A stretch of 22,013 nt of DNA from contig JBKEDH010000075.1 of the NCBI GenBank assembly GCA_047975295.1, positions 1 to 22,013 on the forward strand, given 5' to 3'. Origin of the DNA: JBKEDH01 sp047975295. GTDB lineage: Bacteria > Bacteroidota > Bacteroidia > Flavobacteriales > Flavobacteriaceae. The translations under genes were made by a program, and so were the position numbers. Positions 1-8,910 of this stretch are shown one piece after another. Within the stretch, counting starts at the first letter, position 1. Each line of letters opens with the position of its first letter. The notes under the pieces were generated by a model that saw nothing but the letters and a program-made list of their open reading frames with translations, was not told the DNA's origin and did no database searches.

Positions 1-1
1 T

Positions 2-733
2 ATCGAAACATGGCGCTGTAATACCAAGATTAATTGGACAATGGGAACTGTAACAACTGTTGATGCAATAGCATTGGACGGAATAAATGTGGTTAGGTTT
101 GATAATGGAAATGAATTGGAAAACAACGAGATAGGTCGGGCAGTATATAATTTTCAACAATGTGGTTCCGAGTGGTCTGTCTCGGAGATCGATATGACTT
201 TCGACGATGCCACATTATGGAATTTTAGTGCCGATCCTCCTGGATTTGAGTACGATTTTGAAAGTGTAGTATTACACGAATTAGGGCATGCCCATATGCT
301 GGGACATGTTTTAAATGATGGAGATGTTATGACTTATTCTATAGGAGTAGGAGAGACTCACCGTAATATGAATACTAATAATAAAACATCTGCAGCTAAC
401 TTAATGGGTAGATCTACTTCCAATGTCATTTGTAATACCTCAGTCATGACCGAGTATTCAGGGAGCTGCTCTTTTAGTGACGAAGATGAAATATTAAGCA
501 GAGCTCTTGTGCTTTACCCTAACCCTACAAGTGGTTCCCTTTATATCGAAAAGACATTATCTGTTAATCTGAAAAAAGCGGAAGTTTACGATGCTATGGG
601 GCGTAAAATATTATATTTTAATTTGTCCTCTGGAGAAACAGTCTTAAATTTAGAAAGATTAACAAGTGGTATGTATTTTGTCAAACTCCATTCTAATTCG
701 GCTTTGGCTACGAAAAAAGTAGTTTTAGAATAA
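2..733 (+). CDS. Secreted matrixin-like zinc metalloprotease with T9SS sorting domain (5' partial)
   Basis: The reading frame is open from the first bases of the window, so the N-terminus (signal peptide, propeptide) is missing; the ATG at 41 is internal. Residues before it (ETWRCNTKINWT) fit the matrixin fold. Numbered from that Met, the zinc site is HELGHAHMLGH at residues 79-89, with H79, H83 and H89 as expected ligands and E80 as the catalytic base. VMTYS at 96-100 is a plausible Met-turn. The last ~75 residues, from LYPNPTSG (~163) to KKVVLE, form a type A C-terminal sorting domain, which directs export through the type IX secretion system and cleavage or anchoring at the surface. The usual Gly at position 8 of HExxHxxGxxH is Met here. 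Substrate unknown. Confident as a secreted metallopeptidase of metzincin type; the exact family is less sure. Confidence 0.85.
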   Translation: METWRCNTKINWTMGTVTTVDAIALDGINVVRFDNGNELENNEIGRAVYNFQQCGSEWSVSEIDMTFDDATLWNFSADPPGFEYDFESVVLHELGHAHMLGHVLNDGDVMTYSIGVGETHRNMNTNNKTSAANLMGRSTSNVICNTSVMTEYSGSCSFSDEDEILSRALVLYPNPTSGSLYIEKTLSVNLKKAEVYDAMGRKILYFNLSSGETVLNLERLTSGMYFVKLHSNSALATKKVVLE

Positions 734-891
734 TGTAGGTTGATTTTTATATCCGTACAGTTATCCTATGGATGGGGTTGGTGTGTTTTGTTTTTTAATG
801 GTTGATTCTGGATGTGTTTTTTGTGTATAAAACCGAAAACGCCTCTCTTTTTTAAAATCATTATAAATAATAAAAACATGACTTTTGTTAG

Positions 892-922
892 TTGCCTAAA
901 ACCAATACCATACTTACCTTTG
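892..922 (+). promoter_or_regulatory. Promoter of the sdhCAB operon
   Basis: TTG at 892-894, a 20-bp spacer, then TACCTTTG at 915-922. This matches the Bacteroidota sigma-A consensus TTG-N19..21-TAnnTTTG. Transcription would start near 928, giving a leader of about 20 nt before the sdhC ATG at 948. Confidence 0.75.
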
Positions 923-947
923 TTGCTTATACAGTAAATTAAAAATA

Positions 948-1628
948 ATGAGCGGATTTTTAAAATCTTCAATTGGAAGAAAAGTGGCCATGGCGCTATC
1001 GGCTTTTTTCCTTATGTTTTTCTTGTTACAACATTTTGCAATTAACCTGTTATCCGTTTTTAGTGGCGATCTTTTTAACGAAGTGTCCCACTTTATGGGT
1101 ACCAATTGGTTAATTCAATTTGTTATGCAGCCTATTTTAATTTTTGGTGTGGTATTCCATTTTGTAATGGGATTTGCGCTCGAAATTAAAAACAAAAAAG
1201 CACGAGGAAGTGTTAACTACGTAAAAAACAATGGTGCAGCCAATTCCTCTTGGATGAGCCGAAATATGATTTTTAGCGGTGCTGCTATTCTGGCGTTTAT
1301 CGTACTCCATTTTATTGATTTTTGGTTTCCGGAAATCAATATCAAATTTATTCAAGGCGATTGGTCCGGTATCCATGAGGGTGTAGATGGGTATAGATAT
1401 TTCCACGAATTACAGGAAAAATTCGTTAATCCGGTTAGAGTAGTGGCCTATGTTGTTGCTTTTGTGTTTTTGGCATTGCATCTATTGCACGGCTTTACTT
1501 CGGCTTTCCAATCTATGGGAGCAACGGCAGGCCGGAAAAAAGCATGGCAAAACATAGGAAAAGCCTACTCAATTCTTATTCCATTAGGATTCATAATCAT
1601 TGCTTTATTCCATTATTTTAACCATTAA
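948..1628 (+). CDS. sdhC: Succinate dehydrogenase cytochrome b subunit
   Basis: Membrane anchor of complex II; it passes electrons from succinate oxidation to quinone through two haems b. The 226-residue protein has five predicted membrane helices (about 12-37, 55-80, 107-127, 163-188, 205-224), as in the single-subunit diheme b558 family (TIGR02046 type) of Bacteroidota and Bacillus. His29, His71, His121 and His178 sit in successive helices and are the likely haem ligands; I assigned them by position, not by alignment. It is the first gene of sdhC-sdhA-sdhB and ends 12 nt before sdhA. The ATG at 948 suits the promoter and the family N-terminus (MSGFLKSSIGRK). Confidence 0.95.
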   Translation: MSGFLKSSIGRKVAMALSAFFLMFFLLQHFAINLLSVFSGDLFNEVSHFMGTNWLIQFVMQPILIFGVVFHFVMGFALEIKNKKARGSVNYVKNNGAANSSWMSRNMIFSGAAILAFIVLHFIDFWFPEINIKFIQGDWSGIHEGVDGYRYFHELQEKFVNPVRVVAYVVAFVFLALHLLHGFTSAFQSMGATAGRKKAWQNIGKAYSILIPLGFIIIALFHYFNH

Positions 1629-1640
1629 TCTTTAAAAAAT

Positions 1641-3653
1641 ATGGCTTTAAATTCAAAAGTACCTGAAGGTCCAATAAAAGATAAATGGACAACTTATAAA
1701 GATAAAATTAACTTGGTAAACCCTGCCAATAAAAGACATATAGATGTTATTGTTGTAGGAACTGGTTTGGCAGGAGGTTCTGCCGCTGCTACATTGGCAG
1801 AGTTGGGTTATAACGTTAAGGCTTTTGCTTACCAAGATTCGCCACGCCGTGCGCACTCTATTGCAGCACAAGGTGGTATAAATGCCGCTAAAAACTATCA
1901 AGGTGATGGAGATTCGACATACCGATTATTTTACGATACCGTAAAAGGTGGCGATTACCGTTCGCGCGAAGCTAATGTATATCGTTTGGCCGAGGTTTCT
2001 GCCAATATTATAGACCAATGTGTGGCACAAGGTGTGCCTTTTGCACGTGATTATGGCGGATTGTTGGATAACCGTTCGTTCGGAGGGGTATTGGTATCCA
2101 GAACATTTTATGCTAAAGGACAGACCGGCCAGCAGTTATTGTTAGGAGCCTATTCGGCCATGAACCGGCAAATAGCCCGTGGAAAAATAGATATGTACAA
2201 CCGCCATGAAATGTTGGATGTGGTGGTGGTCGATGGCAAAGCCCGTGGTATTATTGCCCGTAATTTAATTACCGGCGAAATTGAAAGACATTCGGCTCAT
2301 GCCGTTGTAATCGCTTCCGGCGGTTATGGAAATGTATATTTTTTGTCTACCAATGCTATGGGAAGTAATGCCACGGCAGCATGGAAAATACACAAAAAAG
2401 GTGCTTATTTTGCTAACCCCTGTTTTACGCAAATTCACCCAACCTGTATTCCTCGTTCGGGCGATTACCAATCCAAATTAACGTTAATGTCGGAGTCGTT
2501 GCGTAACGATGGCCGTATTTGGGTACCAAAAAACATGGATGATGTTTTGGCTATTCGTGAAGGGCGAAAAAAACCGACCGATTTATCGGAAGAAGAACGC
2601 GATTATTATTTAGAGCGCCGCTATCCCGCATTCGGAAACTTAGTGCCCCGCGATGTGGCATCACGTGCCGCCAAAGAGCGTTGCGATGCCGGATATGGTG
2701 TGAATGCAACGGGCGAAGCGGTTTATTTGGATTTTAAATCGGCTATTGAACGCTACGGAAAAGAGCAGGCCAAAATTCACAATATAACAAATCCTTCAAA
2801 AGAAAAACTAAAGGACCTGGGTAAGCAAATCGTTGAGGCCAAGTATGGAAACCTATTCCAGATGTACGAGAAAATCGTAGATAACAATCCTTACGAAACA
2901 CCTATGATGATTTATCCTGCAACGCACTACACCATGGGCGGTGTTTGGGTAGATTATAATTTAATGACTACGGTCGATGGTCTGTACTGTATAGGAGAGG
3001 CTAATTTCTCCGATCATGGTGCCAACCGACTTGGAGCTTCGGCACTAATGCAAGGTTTGGCCGATGGCTATTTTGTGTTGCCTTATACCATTGGCGATTA
3101 TCTGTCGCACGATATTAGAACAGGTAAAATCCCGACCGATACCAAAGCGTTTGACGAGGCCGAAAAAGCAGTTAAGGATAGAATTGATTTCTTTGTTAAT
3201 AATGAAGGTAAACACTCGGTAGATTATTTTCATAAGAAATTAGGAAAAATAATGTGGGATAAATGTGGTATGTCCCGTAATGCCGAAGGTTTAAAAGAAG
3301 CCATAGTTGAAATTAAAGCCCTACGCGAGCAATTCTGGAAAGAAGTAAAAGTACCGGGTGGTGCAAACGAATTAAACCCAGAGCTTGAAAAGGCCGGTCG
3401 TGTTGCCGATTTCTTGGAACTTGGCGAACTGTTTGCCATGGATGCTTTAGATAGAAATGAATCTTGTGGTGGACACTTTAGGGAAGAATCCGTAGAAGAA
3501 AGTGGCGAGCAAAAGGGCGAAGCCAAACGTAACGATAAAGATTACGCCTATGTGGCCGCTTGGGAGTATAAAGGAGAACCTTCGGAATCTATACTCCATA
3601 AAGAAGAATTGGAGTTTAAAGACATTGAATTAAAACAACGTAGTTATAAATAG
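1641..3653 (+). CDS. sdhA: Succinate dehydrogenase flavoprotein subunit
   Basis: Catalytic subunit that oxidises succinate to fumarate with covalently bound FAD, in the TCA cycle on the inner face of the cytoplasmic membrane. The 670 residues are usual for the type found with diheme SdhC. Visible landmarks are the dinucleotide-binding motif GTGLAGG at 40-46, the FAD-attachment region AHSIAAQGG with His72 as the probable flavin-linked histidine, the substrate-site segments HPTCIP and HYTMGG, and the C-terminal FAD contact GANRLGASALMQG. The last ~60 residues are rich in Glu and Lys. It sits between sdhC (12 nt) and sdhB (86 nt gap that holds a hairpin and repeat). Confidence 0.97.
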   Translation: MALNSKVPEGPIKDKWTTYKDKINLVNPANKRHIDVIVVGTGLAGGSAAATLAELGYNVKAFAYQDSPRRAHSIAAQGGINAAKNYQGDGDSTYRLFYDTVKGGDYRSREANVYRLAEVSANIIDQCVAQGVPFARDYGGLLDNRSFGGVLVSRTFYAKGQTGQQLLLGAYSAMNRQIARGKIDMYNRHEMLDVVVVDGKARGIIARNLITGEIERHSAHAVVIASGGYGNVYFLSTNAMGSNATAAWKIHKKGAYFANPCFTQIHPTCIPRSGDYQSKLTLMSESLRNDGRIWVPKNMDDVLAIREGRKKPTDLSEEERDYYLERRYPAFGNLVPRDVASRAAKERCDAGYGVNATGEAVYLDFKSAIERYGKEQAKIHNITNPSKEKLKDLGKQIVEAKYGNLFQMYEKIVDNNPYETPMMIYPATHYTMGGVWVDYNLMTTVDGLYCIGEANFSDHGANRLGASALMQGLADGYFVLPYTIGDYLSHDIRTGKIPTDTKAFDEAEKAVKDRIDFFVNNEGKHSVDYFHKKLGKIMWDKCGMSRNAEGLKEAIVEIKALREQFWKEVKVPGGANELNPELEKAGRVADFLELGELFAMDALDRNESCGGHFREESVEESGEQKGEAKRNDKDYAYVAAWEYKGEPSESILHKEELEFKDIELKQRSYK

Positions 3654-3666
3654 TTGTTGACTATAA

Positions 3667-3733
3667 GTTGTTGGCTGGTCATTTTAAAAAAAAACGGGAC
3701 AACCAACAACAAACAACGAACAACAAACAACGA
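3667..3733. repeat. Hairpin plus 14-bp tandem repeat in the sdhA-sdhB gap
   Basis: GTTGTTGG at 3667-3674 is the exact inverse of CCAACAAC at 3703-3710, with a short additional pairing inside (GTC 3678-3680 with GAC 3698-3700). Overlapping its right arm, ACAACAAACAACGA occurs twice in tandem (3706-3719 and 3720-3733), and AGTTGTTG also occurs just upstream at 3652. The element ends 6 nt before the sdhB start codon. It resembles a short dispersed intergenic repeat rather than a terminator, since no T-run follows it. It may tune sdhB expression within the operon. Confidence 0.6.
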
Positions 3734-3739
3734 AAAGAA

Positions 3740-4480
3740 ATGAATTTAACATTAAAAATCTGGCGCCAAAAAGACTCGAAATCCAAGGGTAAAATGGTCG
3801 AATATAAAGTTACCGATATATCGGAACACATGTCGTTTTTGGAAATGATGGATGTTCTTAACGAACAATTGGTAGAAAAAAATGAAGAACCCATTGCTTT
3901 CGATCACGATTGTCGCGAAGGTATTTGTGGCATGTGCTCTATGTACATTAATGGCGAGGCTCATGGCCCCGATAGAGGTGTTACCACCTGCCAACTGCAC
4001 ATGCGTATGTTTAAGGATGGCGATACTATAACCATAGAGCCATGGCGAGCCGCTGCATTTCCGGTAATTAAGGATTTGGTTGTTGATAGGACTGCTTTCG
4101 AGCGTATCCAGCAAGCCGGTGGCTTTATTTCGGTAAATACCTCGGGCAATACCCAAGATGCCAATGCTATTCCAATTTCCAAACATGCTGCCGATGATGC
4201 TATGGATGCTGCTACCTGTATAGGTTGTGGTGCCTGTGTAGCCACTTGCAAAAACTCATCTGCCATGTTGTTTGTTGGTGCTAAGGTTAGCCAATATGCC
4301 TTATTGCCCCAGGGTCAGGTTGAAGCTGCCGACCGTGTACGCAATATGGTAGCACAAATGGATTTGGAAGGCTTTGGAAACTGTACCAATACCGGTGCCT
4401 GCGAAGTGGAATGCCCTAAAGGTATTTCGTTGGATAACATTGCCAGAATGAACAGGGAGTTTTTAAAAGCTAATGTTTAA
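3740..4480 (+). CDS. sdhB: Succinate dehydrogenase iron-sulfur subunit
   Basis: Carries electrons from SdhA flavin to the haems of SdhC through three Fe-S clusters. From the ATG at 3740 the protein has 246 residues. The plant-type [2Fe-2S] ligands are Cys58, Cys63, Cys66 and Cys84. The C-terminal ferredoxin-like part has CIGCGACVATC at 160-170 and further cysteines at 215, 221 and 225 for the [4Fe-4S] and [3Fe-4S] centres. The frame stays open upstream to a TTG at 3668, but that extension is encoded by the repeat element (poly-Lys/Gln/Asn) and has no family counterpart, so I reject it. Last gene of the operon, followed by an intrinsic terminator. Confidence 0.96.
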   Translation: MNLTLKIWRQKDSKSKGKMVEYKVTDISEHMSFLEMMDVLNEQLVEKNEEPIAFDHDCREGICGMCSMYINGEAHGPDRGVTTCQLHMRMFKDGDTITIEPWRAAAFPVIKDLVVDRTAFERIQQAGGFISVNTSGNTQDANAIPISKHAADDAMDAATCIGCGACVATCKNSSAMLFVGAKVSQYALLPQGQVEAADRVRNMVAQMDLEGFGNCTNTGACEVECPKGISLDNIARMNREFLKANV

Positions 4481-4529
4481 AACGGTAGTATGCATTCTGT
4501 TTTAGAAGAAACTACTTATTGATATAAGG

Positions 4530-4556
4530 CCGGATATTTGTATATCCGGTTTTTTT
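4530..4556 (+). terminator. Intrinsic terminator of sdhCAB
   Basis: Perfect 8-bp stem CCGGATAT (4530-4537) / ATATCCGG (4542-4549) with a 4-nt loop, followed directly by seven T (4550-4556). It lies 50 nt after the sdhB stop and just before the end of the convergent gene. Confidence 0.92.
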
Positions 4557-4570
4557 ATTAAAAAAAGAGG

Positions 4571-7500
4571 CTAAAAATAAGCTTTTAACTGTACGGTTCC
4601 TGTATGAATGGTATGGCTTGTCTCGGTTTTTCTGCCAAAGTAACTTAGGTTCAGATCTAAAAATTTAGTTAATTTTTTTTGTGCAAGTAAGCTCCAAGTA
4701 AAATTTTTACCGGGCTGTAGGCCTTCAAGGATTTGGTAGGCAACAGGTGTGTTAGCTTTACCTTTAAATGTATTGGAAATATAATTGAATTCACCTATTA
4801 ATGTGTTGTTCTTTTTACCGGAAAGTGTAAACGATGTGCCGTATTTTCTTTGTTTTAAAGACTCTAAATCTCCTATGGTGTTGTTTTTTTTGGCATGCCG
4901 GTAATACAGGTCGAAACGCGAATTATCATTAAATAGATATGATAGTTTTGGGCTTAAATGAGTTTCGTTAAAGTTATAATTTTTACTGCTGAAGTTTTCA
5001 CTTTTGCTTTCATTGGTTTCAAAATCCGATTGGAGGGTTATTAGCCAACTTTCTTCTATTTTGTGGTTAAAATTCAATTGATGGCTCTCTAAGTTATTTT
5101 CAATAGAACCAATCGACAGCATATTTTGGTTTTTATTAGACAAATAGGTGTACGATGTAGTAAAGTGCTGTTTTCCTCTATTAAAAAACAATACATTTCT
5201 AAAATTAAGTTGTAGTCCTAACTGGTTTTTGGCATTACTATTAAAAGGATTTAAATTAAAACGGTTACCTTGACGTTCTGTTTTCCTATCGATTAAATAA
5301 CTGGTTTGGTTGTAAAAATGCGACCAAAACAATTTGCCTTTACTCTTGCTAACCGCCCATTGAGCAGGATTTACGGTAAGTGTTTGGCTAAAACGGTTTT
5401 GATGGGTTTTTAAATAAATCCTGTTGGGCAATAGTACCCGAATATATTTACCTTGGTCTTGAAATTGAGCTACTTCAAACTCTTCGAGATCCTGTATGCC
5501 GTTATTGTTGTAATCTATCCAAGTGTAAGAGCCTTGTCCGGATTCTACTTCAATATAGGTAAAATCTTGTTGGGGCAAGGTTCCCGAATTGGTTTCGAAA
5601 AGCGTATTCCATAGCACTACTTGCTTAAACAGTTTTTGGGTAAATTGTAATCGGGAGTTTATCGATTTTTCGTTATTAATACCTACTGCATGATTTTTTA
5701 AAGTTCTATAATTGGCATATAAAGCCAAATTAGTGTTTTGGTTTTGTATTATACGGCTGTTTAAATAAACGGTGTTCGATGTGTTTACCCGTTGTAGTTG
5801 GTGGTTGCGAATACTGTCGTTTACACGATGTTTATATCCAATTTCGGTAAAAACTTTTGTGCTATCGCCTACACCCAAAAAAACATTGTACGATGTAAAT
5901 TTTTGGCTTAAAGAGGTTAATGCTCCAGTTAAAGTTGTTTTTTGTTGGTTGTTTTCAGAAGATAGTTTGGTGCCTACCCAACTGTTGTCCATACTATAAG
6001 TAATACGATTGTAGTTTCTGAAAAAAGTTGAGGTATTTACATTCGAATCTGCGTTTAAAAAACTGGTAAACGATTGGATATTAAATCTGTTAAAAACTAA
6101 ATTTCCATTTACAATATGGCGGTTACCATTAAAATTATCGGTGTAGCCCAAATGCTCAAAATTATACGAAATATTCCCTTTTTGGGGATGTGAGAGCATC
6201 GTACCTGTTTGAAATAAGGTTTGGTTACTATTGTTAAAAGTAACGATTTTGCCTTCAAAATCGCTTAAATTCCAATCACGGCCAAATTCGGCATTGTACA
6301 ATCGCTGTATGGTTTTAAAATGCTTTTGGATATAATCGGCATTGGCAAAGACATTCAAGATCCAGGAACTGTCTTTTTTTATAATGGTCTGTTCTATTTT
6401 AAGTTTTGTGGCAAAACCATTATTGTTGGTGTCATCTAAATTTGAAAATAAATTTAAGTCGTTTTTGCTACCCGCAATTTCGAAGCCGATAATGGTTTTT
6501 GTGGTAGGTTTATATTGGCCATTAACTACTGCCATTTGGAGTTTTGTAGGTGCAACGAGCCGGATAACAGGTGCATAATTGCCTTGGTTTATGCCAATAA
6601 ATTCGTAAATATTGCTAATGGCATTGGTATTGCTTAATACATAGTCGCCCTGATTGCTGCCTACTTGACTAAAAGTAACGCGGTACAGTTCGTCGTTCGG
6701 ATTGTTAGAAAATACAAAAGCTTCCACACCATCAATAATTTCTTTTTTATAGAGAATACGGTTTTCGTTGTAAGGTTCCGGTATGGCCGATGGTGCTACC
6801 ATTGCGTCTTGATTGTCTCCGGCCTGCGATAATAATTGGACTTGTTCTTCCGAAAGATTTTGCTGCAAGGGTTGGTTTTTGGCATCGTTTTCAGAATAAA
6901 TAGAAACACCAACCATTAATTTATCGCTTTTGTAGCGACTGCCACCGTAAGCCACCAATCGAGAATAATTGCGTTCGCTGTATTGGTAATCGACCGTAAT
7001 ACGCATTTCGGAAGTAATAGGAAATGTAGGGTTGAAAATAATTTCACCTGCATTATAATCGATAATATAATCTTCGTTTTCACCACGTTTAACCGGACTT
7101 CCGTTAACGTAAACTGTTTCGCTTCCCGAAACAATAAGTACATATAACTCTCCATTTTCACCTTGTAGTTTATAAGGGCCTTGGTTGCCTTCCTCTCCTT
7201 TAAACAAACTTCGGGTAAATTGCCCTCGAACCAAAGCTCCTGCAGCAAACAAATCGGTTTGGGCATCGGGACTTCCTAATGTGGTCTGTAGCGACAGCCC
7301 TTGTACCCGTTTAGAAAAATTGGCAAAATAAGAACCGTTATTTTCTAAGTCGATATCGCCGGCACGAATACGCCATTTATCGCTGTAAAGTTCTATAAAA
7401 ATTTGATCGAATTCGTCCAAACGCTGGCTGTATCCGTTTTCTTGTAACGGAATATTGGCATCCTGTATCGATGCCCGAAGTGATACCTTATCGTTAAGTT

Positions 7501-7987
7501 TTCCAGTAATCTGTAAATCCAGTTCACTGTTCAGTACCGAATTTTGGTTGTTGCCAATGGTTACCCCACGCGAAATACTCCCCGAGGTTGTTAAGCCATC
7601 AAACGGAACAAAATCTTTAGTGTTGTTAGGTTGCGAGAGTTTGTACAGGTTTTCTATATTATTGGTATTTTCAACAATAACGGTATTGTCCAATTGCTTG
7701 TAGGTCTTGGTTAAAAAATCGGGAAATTTAAGGTAGTCGATAATAATGGAATCGGTCTCAATGGGCTTTATAAATCTTAAAATACCTTTATGGAAATCAA
7801 CTGTATAAAATGAAGTGTCAACAACTATATGGTTTTTGTTTTTAATGCTGAAGTGATTTGGGTTTATGCTTACACTATCAACAACAATAGAGTCGGTTAC
7901 AGCAACCATTTTGGTTCTGTAATTTGTGTTTTGCGAAAAGGCATAACATCCAATTAAAAAAATAATAATAAAACCTTTGAATTTCAT
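4571..7987 (-). CDS. Large outer-membrane beta-barrel protein, SprA-like region, function unknown
   Basis: A 1138-residue secreted protein with signal peptide (about 1-18, cleavage before QNTNY). After a soluble N-terminal part, residues ~130-230 (SGSISRGVTIGNNQN, then NIPLQENGYSQRLDEFDQ and RAGDIDLEN) resemble the repeated module of SprA, the giant T9SS translocon barrel, as I recall it. The rest alternates short hydrophobic/aromatic strands and polar turns and ends in aromatic Phe (QLKAYF), as in outer-membrane barrels. Near residue 824 the acidic loop DYNNNGIQDLEEFE looks like a Ca-binding EF-hand-type loop. It is about half the length of SprA and is not SprA itself. Transcribed alone, divergent from xth. 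No function can be assigned; surface transport or secretion is a guess from the barrel. Confidence 0.7.
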   Translation of the reverse strand: MKFKGFIIIFLIGCYAFSQNTNYRTKMVAVTDSIVVDSVSINPNHFSIKNKNHIVVDTSFYTVDFHKGILRFIKPIETDSIIIDYLKFPDFLTKTYKQLDNTVIVENTNNIENLYKLSQPNNTKDFVPFDGLTTSGSISRGVTIGNNQNSVLNSELDLQITGKLNDKVSLRASIQDANIPLQENGYSQRLDEFDQIFIELYSDKWRIRAGDIDLENNGSYFANFSKRVQGLSLQTTLGSPDAQTDLFAAGALVRGQFTRSLFKGEEGNQGPYKLQGENGELYVLIVSGSETVYVNGSPVKRGENEDYIIDYNAGEIIFNPTFPITSEMRITVDYQYSERNYSRLVAYGGSRYKSDKLMVGVSIYSENDAKNQPLQQNLSEEQVQLLSQAGDNQDAMVAPSAIPEPYNENRILYKKEIIDGVEAFVFSNNPNDELYRVTFSQVGSNQGDYVLSNTNAISNIYEFIGINQGNYAPVIRLVAPTKLQMAVVNGQYKPTTKTIIGFEIAGSKNDLNLFSNLDDTNNNGFATKLKIEQTIIKKDSSWILNVFANADYIQKHFKTIQRLYNAEFGRDWNLSDFEGKIVTFNNSNQTLFQTGTMLSHPQKGNISYNFEHLGYTDNFNGNRHIVNGNLVFNRFNIQSFTSFLNADSNVNTSTFFRNYNRITYSMDNSWVGTKLSSENNQQKTTLTGALTSLSQKFTSYNVFLGVGDSTKVFTEIGYKHRVNDSIRNHQLQRVNTSNTVYLNSRIIQNQNTNLALYANYRTLKNHAVGINNEKSINSRLQFTQKLFKQVVLWNTLFETNSGTLPQQDFTYIEVESGQGSYTWIDYNNNGIQDLEEFEVAQFQDQGKYIRVLLPNRIYLKTHQNRFSQTLTVNPAQWAVSKSKGKLFWSHFYNQTSYLIDRKTERQGNRFNLNPFNSNAKNQLGLQLNFRNVLFFNRGKQHFTTSYTYLSNKNQNMLSIGSIENNLESHQLNFNHKIEESWLITLQSDFETNESKSENFSSKNYNFNETHLSPKLSYLFNDNSRFDLYYRHAKKNNTIGDLESLKQRKYGTSFTLSGKKNNTLIGEFNYISNTFKGKANTPVAYQILEGLQPGKNFTWSLLAQKKLTKFLDLNLSYFGRKTETSHTIHTGTVQLKAYF

Positions 7988-8008
7988 TTATTGTTAAAAC
8001 TGAAAATG

Positions 8009-8089
8009 AGCTAAAATATTTTGTTGAAGCTTTTTGTAAAAAGAATTTTAAATTAATAGTGTAAAAGTAGCGTATTATTTATTTTAGCT
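8009..8089. promoter_or_regulatory. Divergent promoter region with a symmetric 10-bp inverted repeat
   Basis: AGCTAAAATA (8009-8018) is the perfect inverse of TATTTTAGCT (8080-8089). Read outward, each arm contains TATTTTAG, one mismatch from the Bacteroidota -7 box TAnnTTTG. The arms lie 23 nt from the minus-strand start (7987) and 19 nt from the xth start (8109), so they plausibly form paired -7 elements. No matching -33 TTG was found for either. Confidence 0.45.
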
Positions 8090-8108
8090 GAAAATAAACA
8101 AGAATTGA

Positions 8109-8879
8109 ATGAAAATAATATCATATAACGTAAATGGTATTCGGGCTGCCATAAACAAAGGATTTATCGATTGGTTAAAAAGTGCCAATCCCGATGTAAT
8201 TTGTTTACAGGAAATAAAAGCTTTAAAAGAACAGTTGGATTTAAGTGTTTTTGAAGAAGCCGGTTTTACTTACAATTATTGGTTTAGTGCCGAAAAAAAA
8301 GGGTATAGTGGAGTGGGCATACTTAGTAAAATAAAGCCCGATCATGTCGAGTATGGCACAGGAATTGCATCTATGGATGCCGAAGGTAGAAACCTGCGTG
8401 CCGATTTTAATGGGGTGTCGGTAATGAGCCTATACCTGCCATCGGGTACCAACGATGCCCGTTTAGAACATAAATTCGAATATATGGATATGTTTCAGGA
8501 TTATGTTAATACATTAAGAAAAGAATACCCAAACCTTGTAATTTGTGGCGATTATAATATCTGTCACAACGAAATCGATATCCATAACCCAAAAGGCTTG
8601 AGCAAGGTGTCCGGGTTTTTACCGGTAGAGCGTAAATGGCTTGGAGCATTTATAGATAGTGGATTTATAGATTCGTTTCGTTATATAAATCCCGAATTGC
8701 AACAATATAGTTGGTGGAGCTATCGTGCCAATGCACGGGCCAATAATAAAGGCTGGCGATTGGATTATGCTATGGTAGCAAAACCATTACAACAAAATAT
8801 AAAGCGGGCCGTTATTTTACAGGAAGCCAAACATAGCGACCATTGTCCCATTTTATTGGAGTTGGATAAGCAAACCTAA
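8109..8879 (+). CDS. xth: Exodeoxyribonuclease III / AP endonuclease
   Basis: Base-excision repair enzyme that cuts DNA 5' to abasic sites and degrades 3' ends, Mg-dependent, cytoplasmic. The 256 residues are the normal length of the ExoIII/EEP family. Landmarks are the N-terminal SYNVNGIR (Asn7/Asn9), ICLQEIK with metal-binding Glu35, SLYLPSG, the catalytic GDYNICHNEID, GWRLDYAM and the terminal SDHCPILLEL with the catalytic Asp-His pair. All catalytic positions are present. The next gene begins 31 nt downstream on the same strand, so the two may be cotranscribed. Confidence 0.95.
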   Translation: MKIISYNVNGIRAAINKGFIDWLKSANPDVICLQEIKALKEQLDLSVFEEAGFTYNYWFSAEKKGYSGVGILSKIKPDHVEYGTGIASMDAEGRNLRADFNGVSVMSLYLPSGTNDARLEHKFEYMDMFQDYVNTLRKEYPNLVICGDYNICHNEIDIHNPKGLSKVSGFLPVERKWLGAFIDSGFIDSFRYINPELQQYSWWSYRANARANNKGWRLDYAMVAKPLQQNIKRAVILQEAKHSDHCPILLELDKQT

Positions 8880-8910
8880 TTATTGAGTAAAATAAAGTAA
8901 CCGAAAAAAA

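Noticed and set aside
3706..3733. CRISPR-like tandem repeat
   Set aside because: Two adjacent 14-bp units with no spacer and no cas genes; a simple duplication.
3668..3739. Longer sdhB beginning at TTG 3668
   Set aside because: The extra 24 residues are encoded by the hairpin and tandem repeat and match no SdhB N-terminus; the ATG at 3740 gives the family start.
6916..7266. 116-aa minus-strand reading frame inside the large barrel gene
   Set aside because: It overlaps the well-supported barrel frame, shows no domain or signal, and is best explained as a shadow frame.
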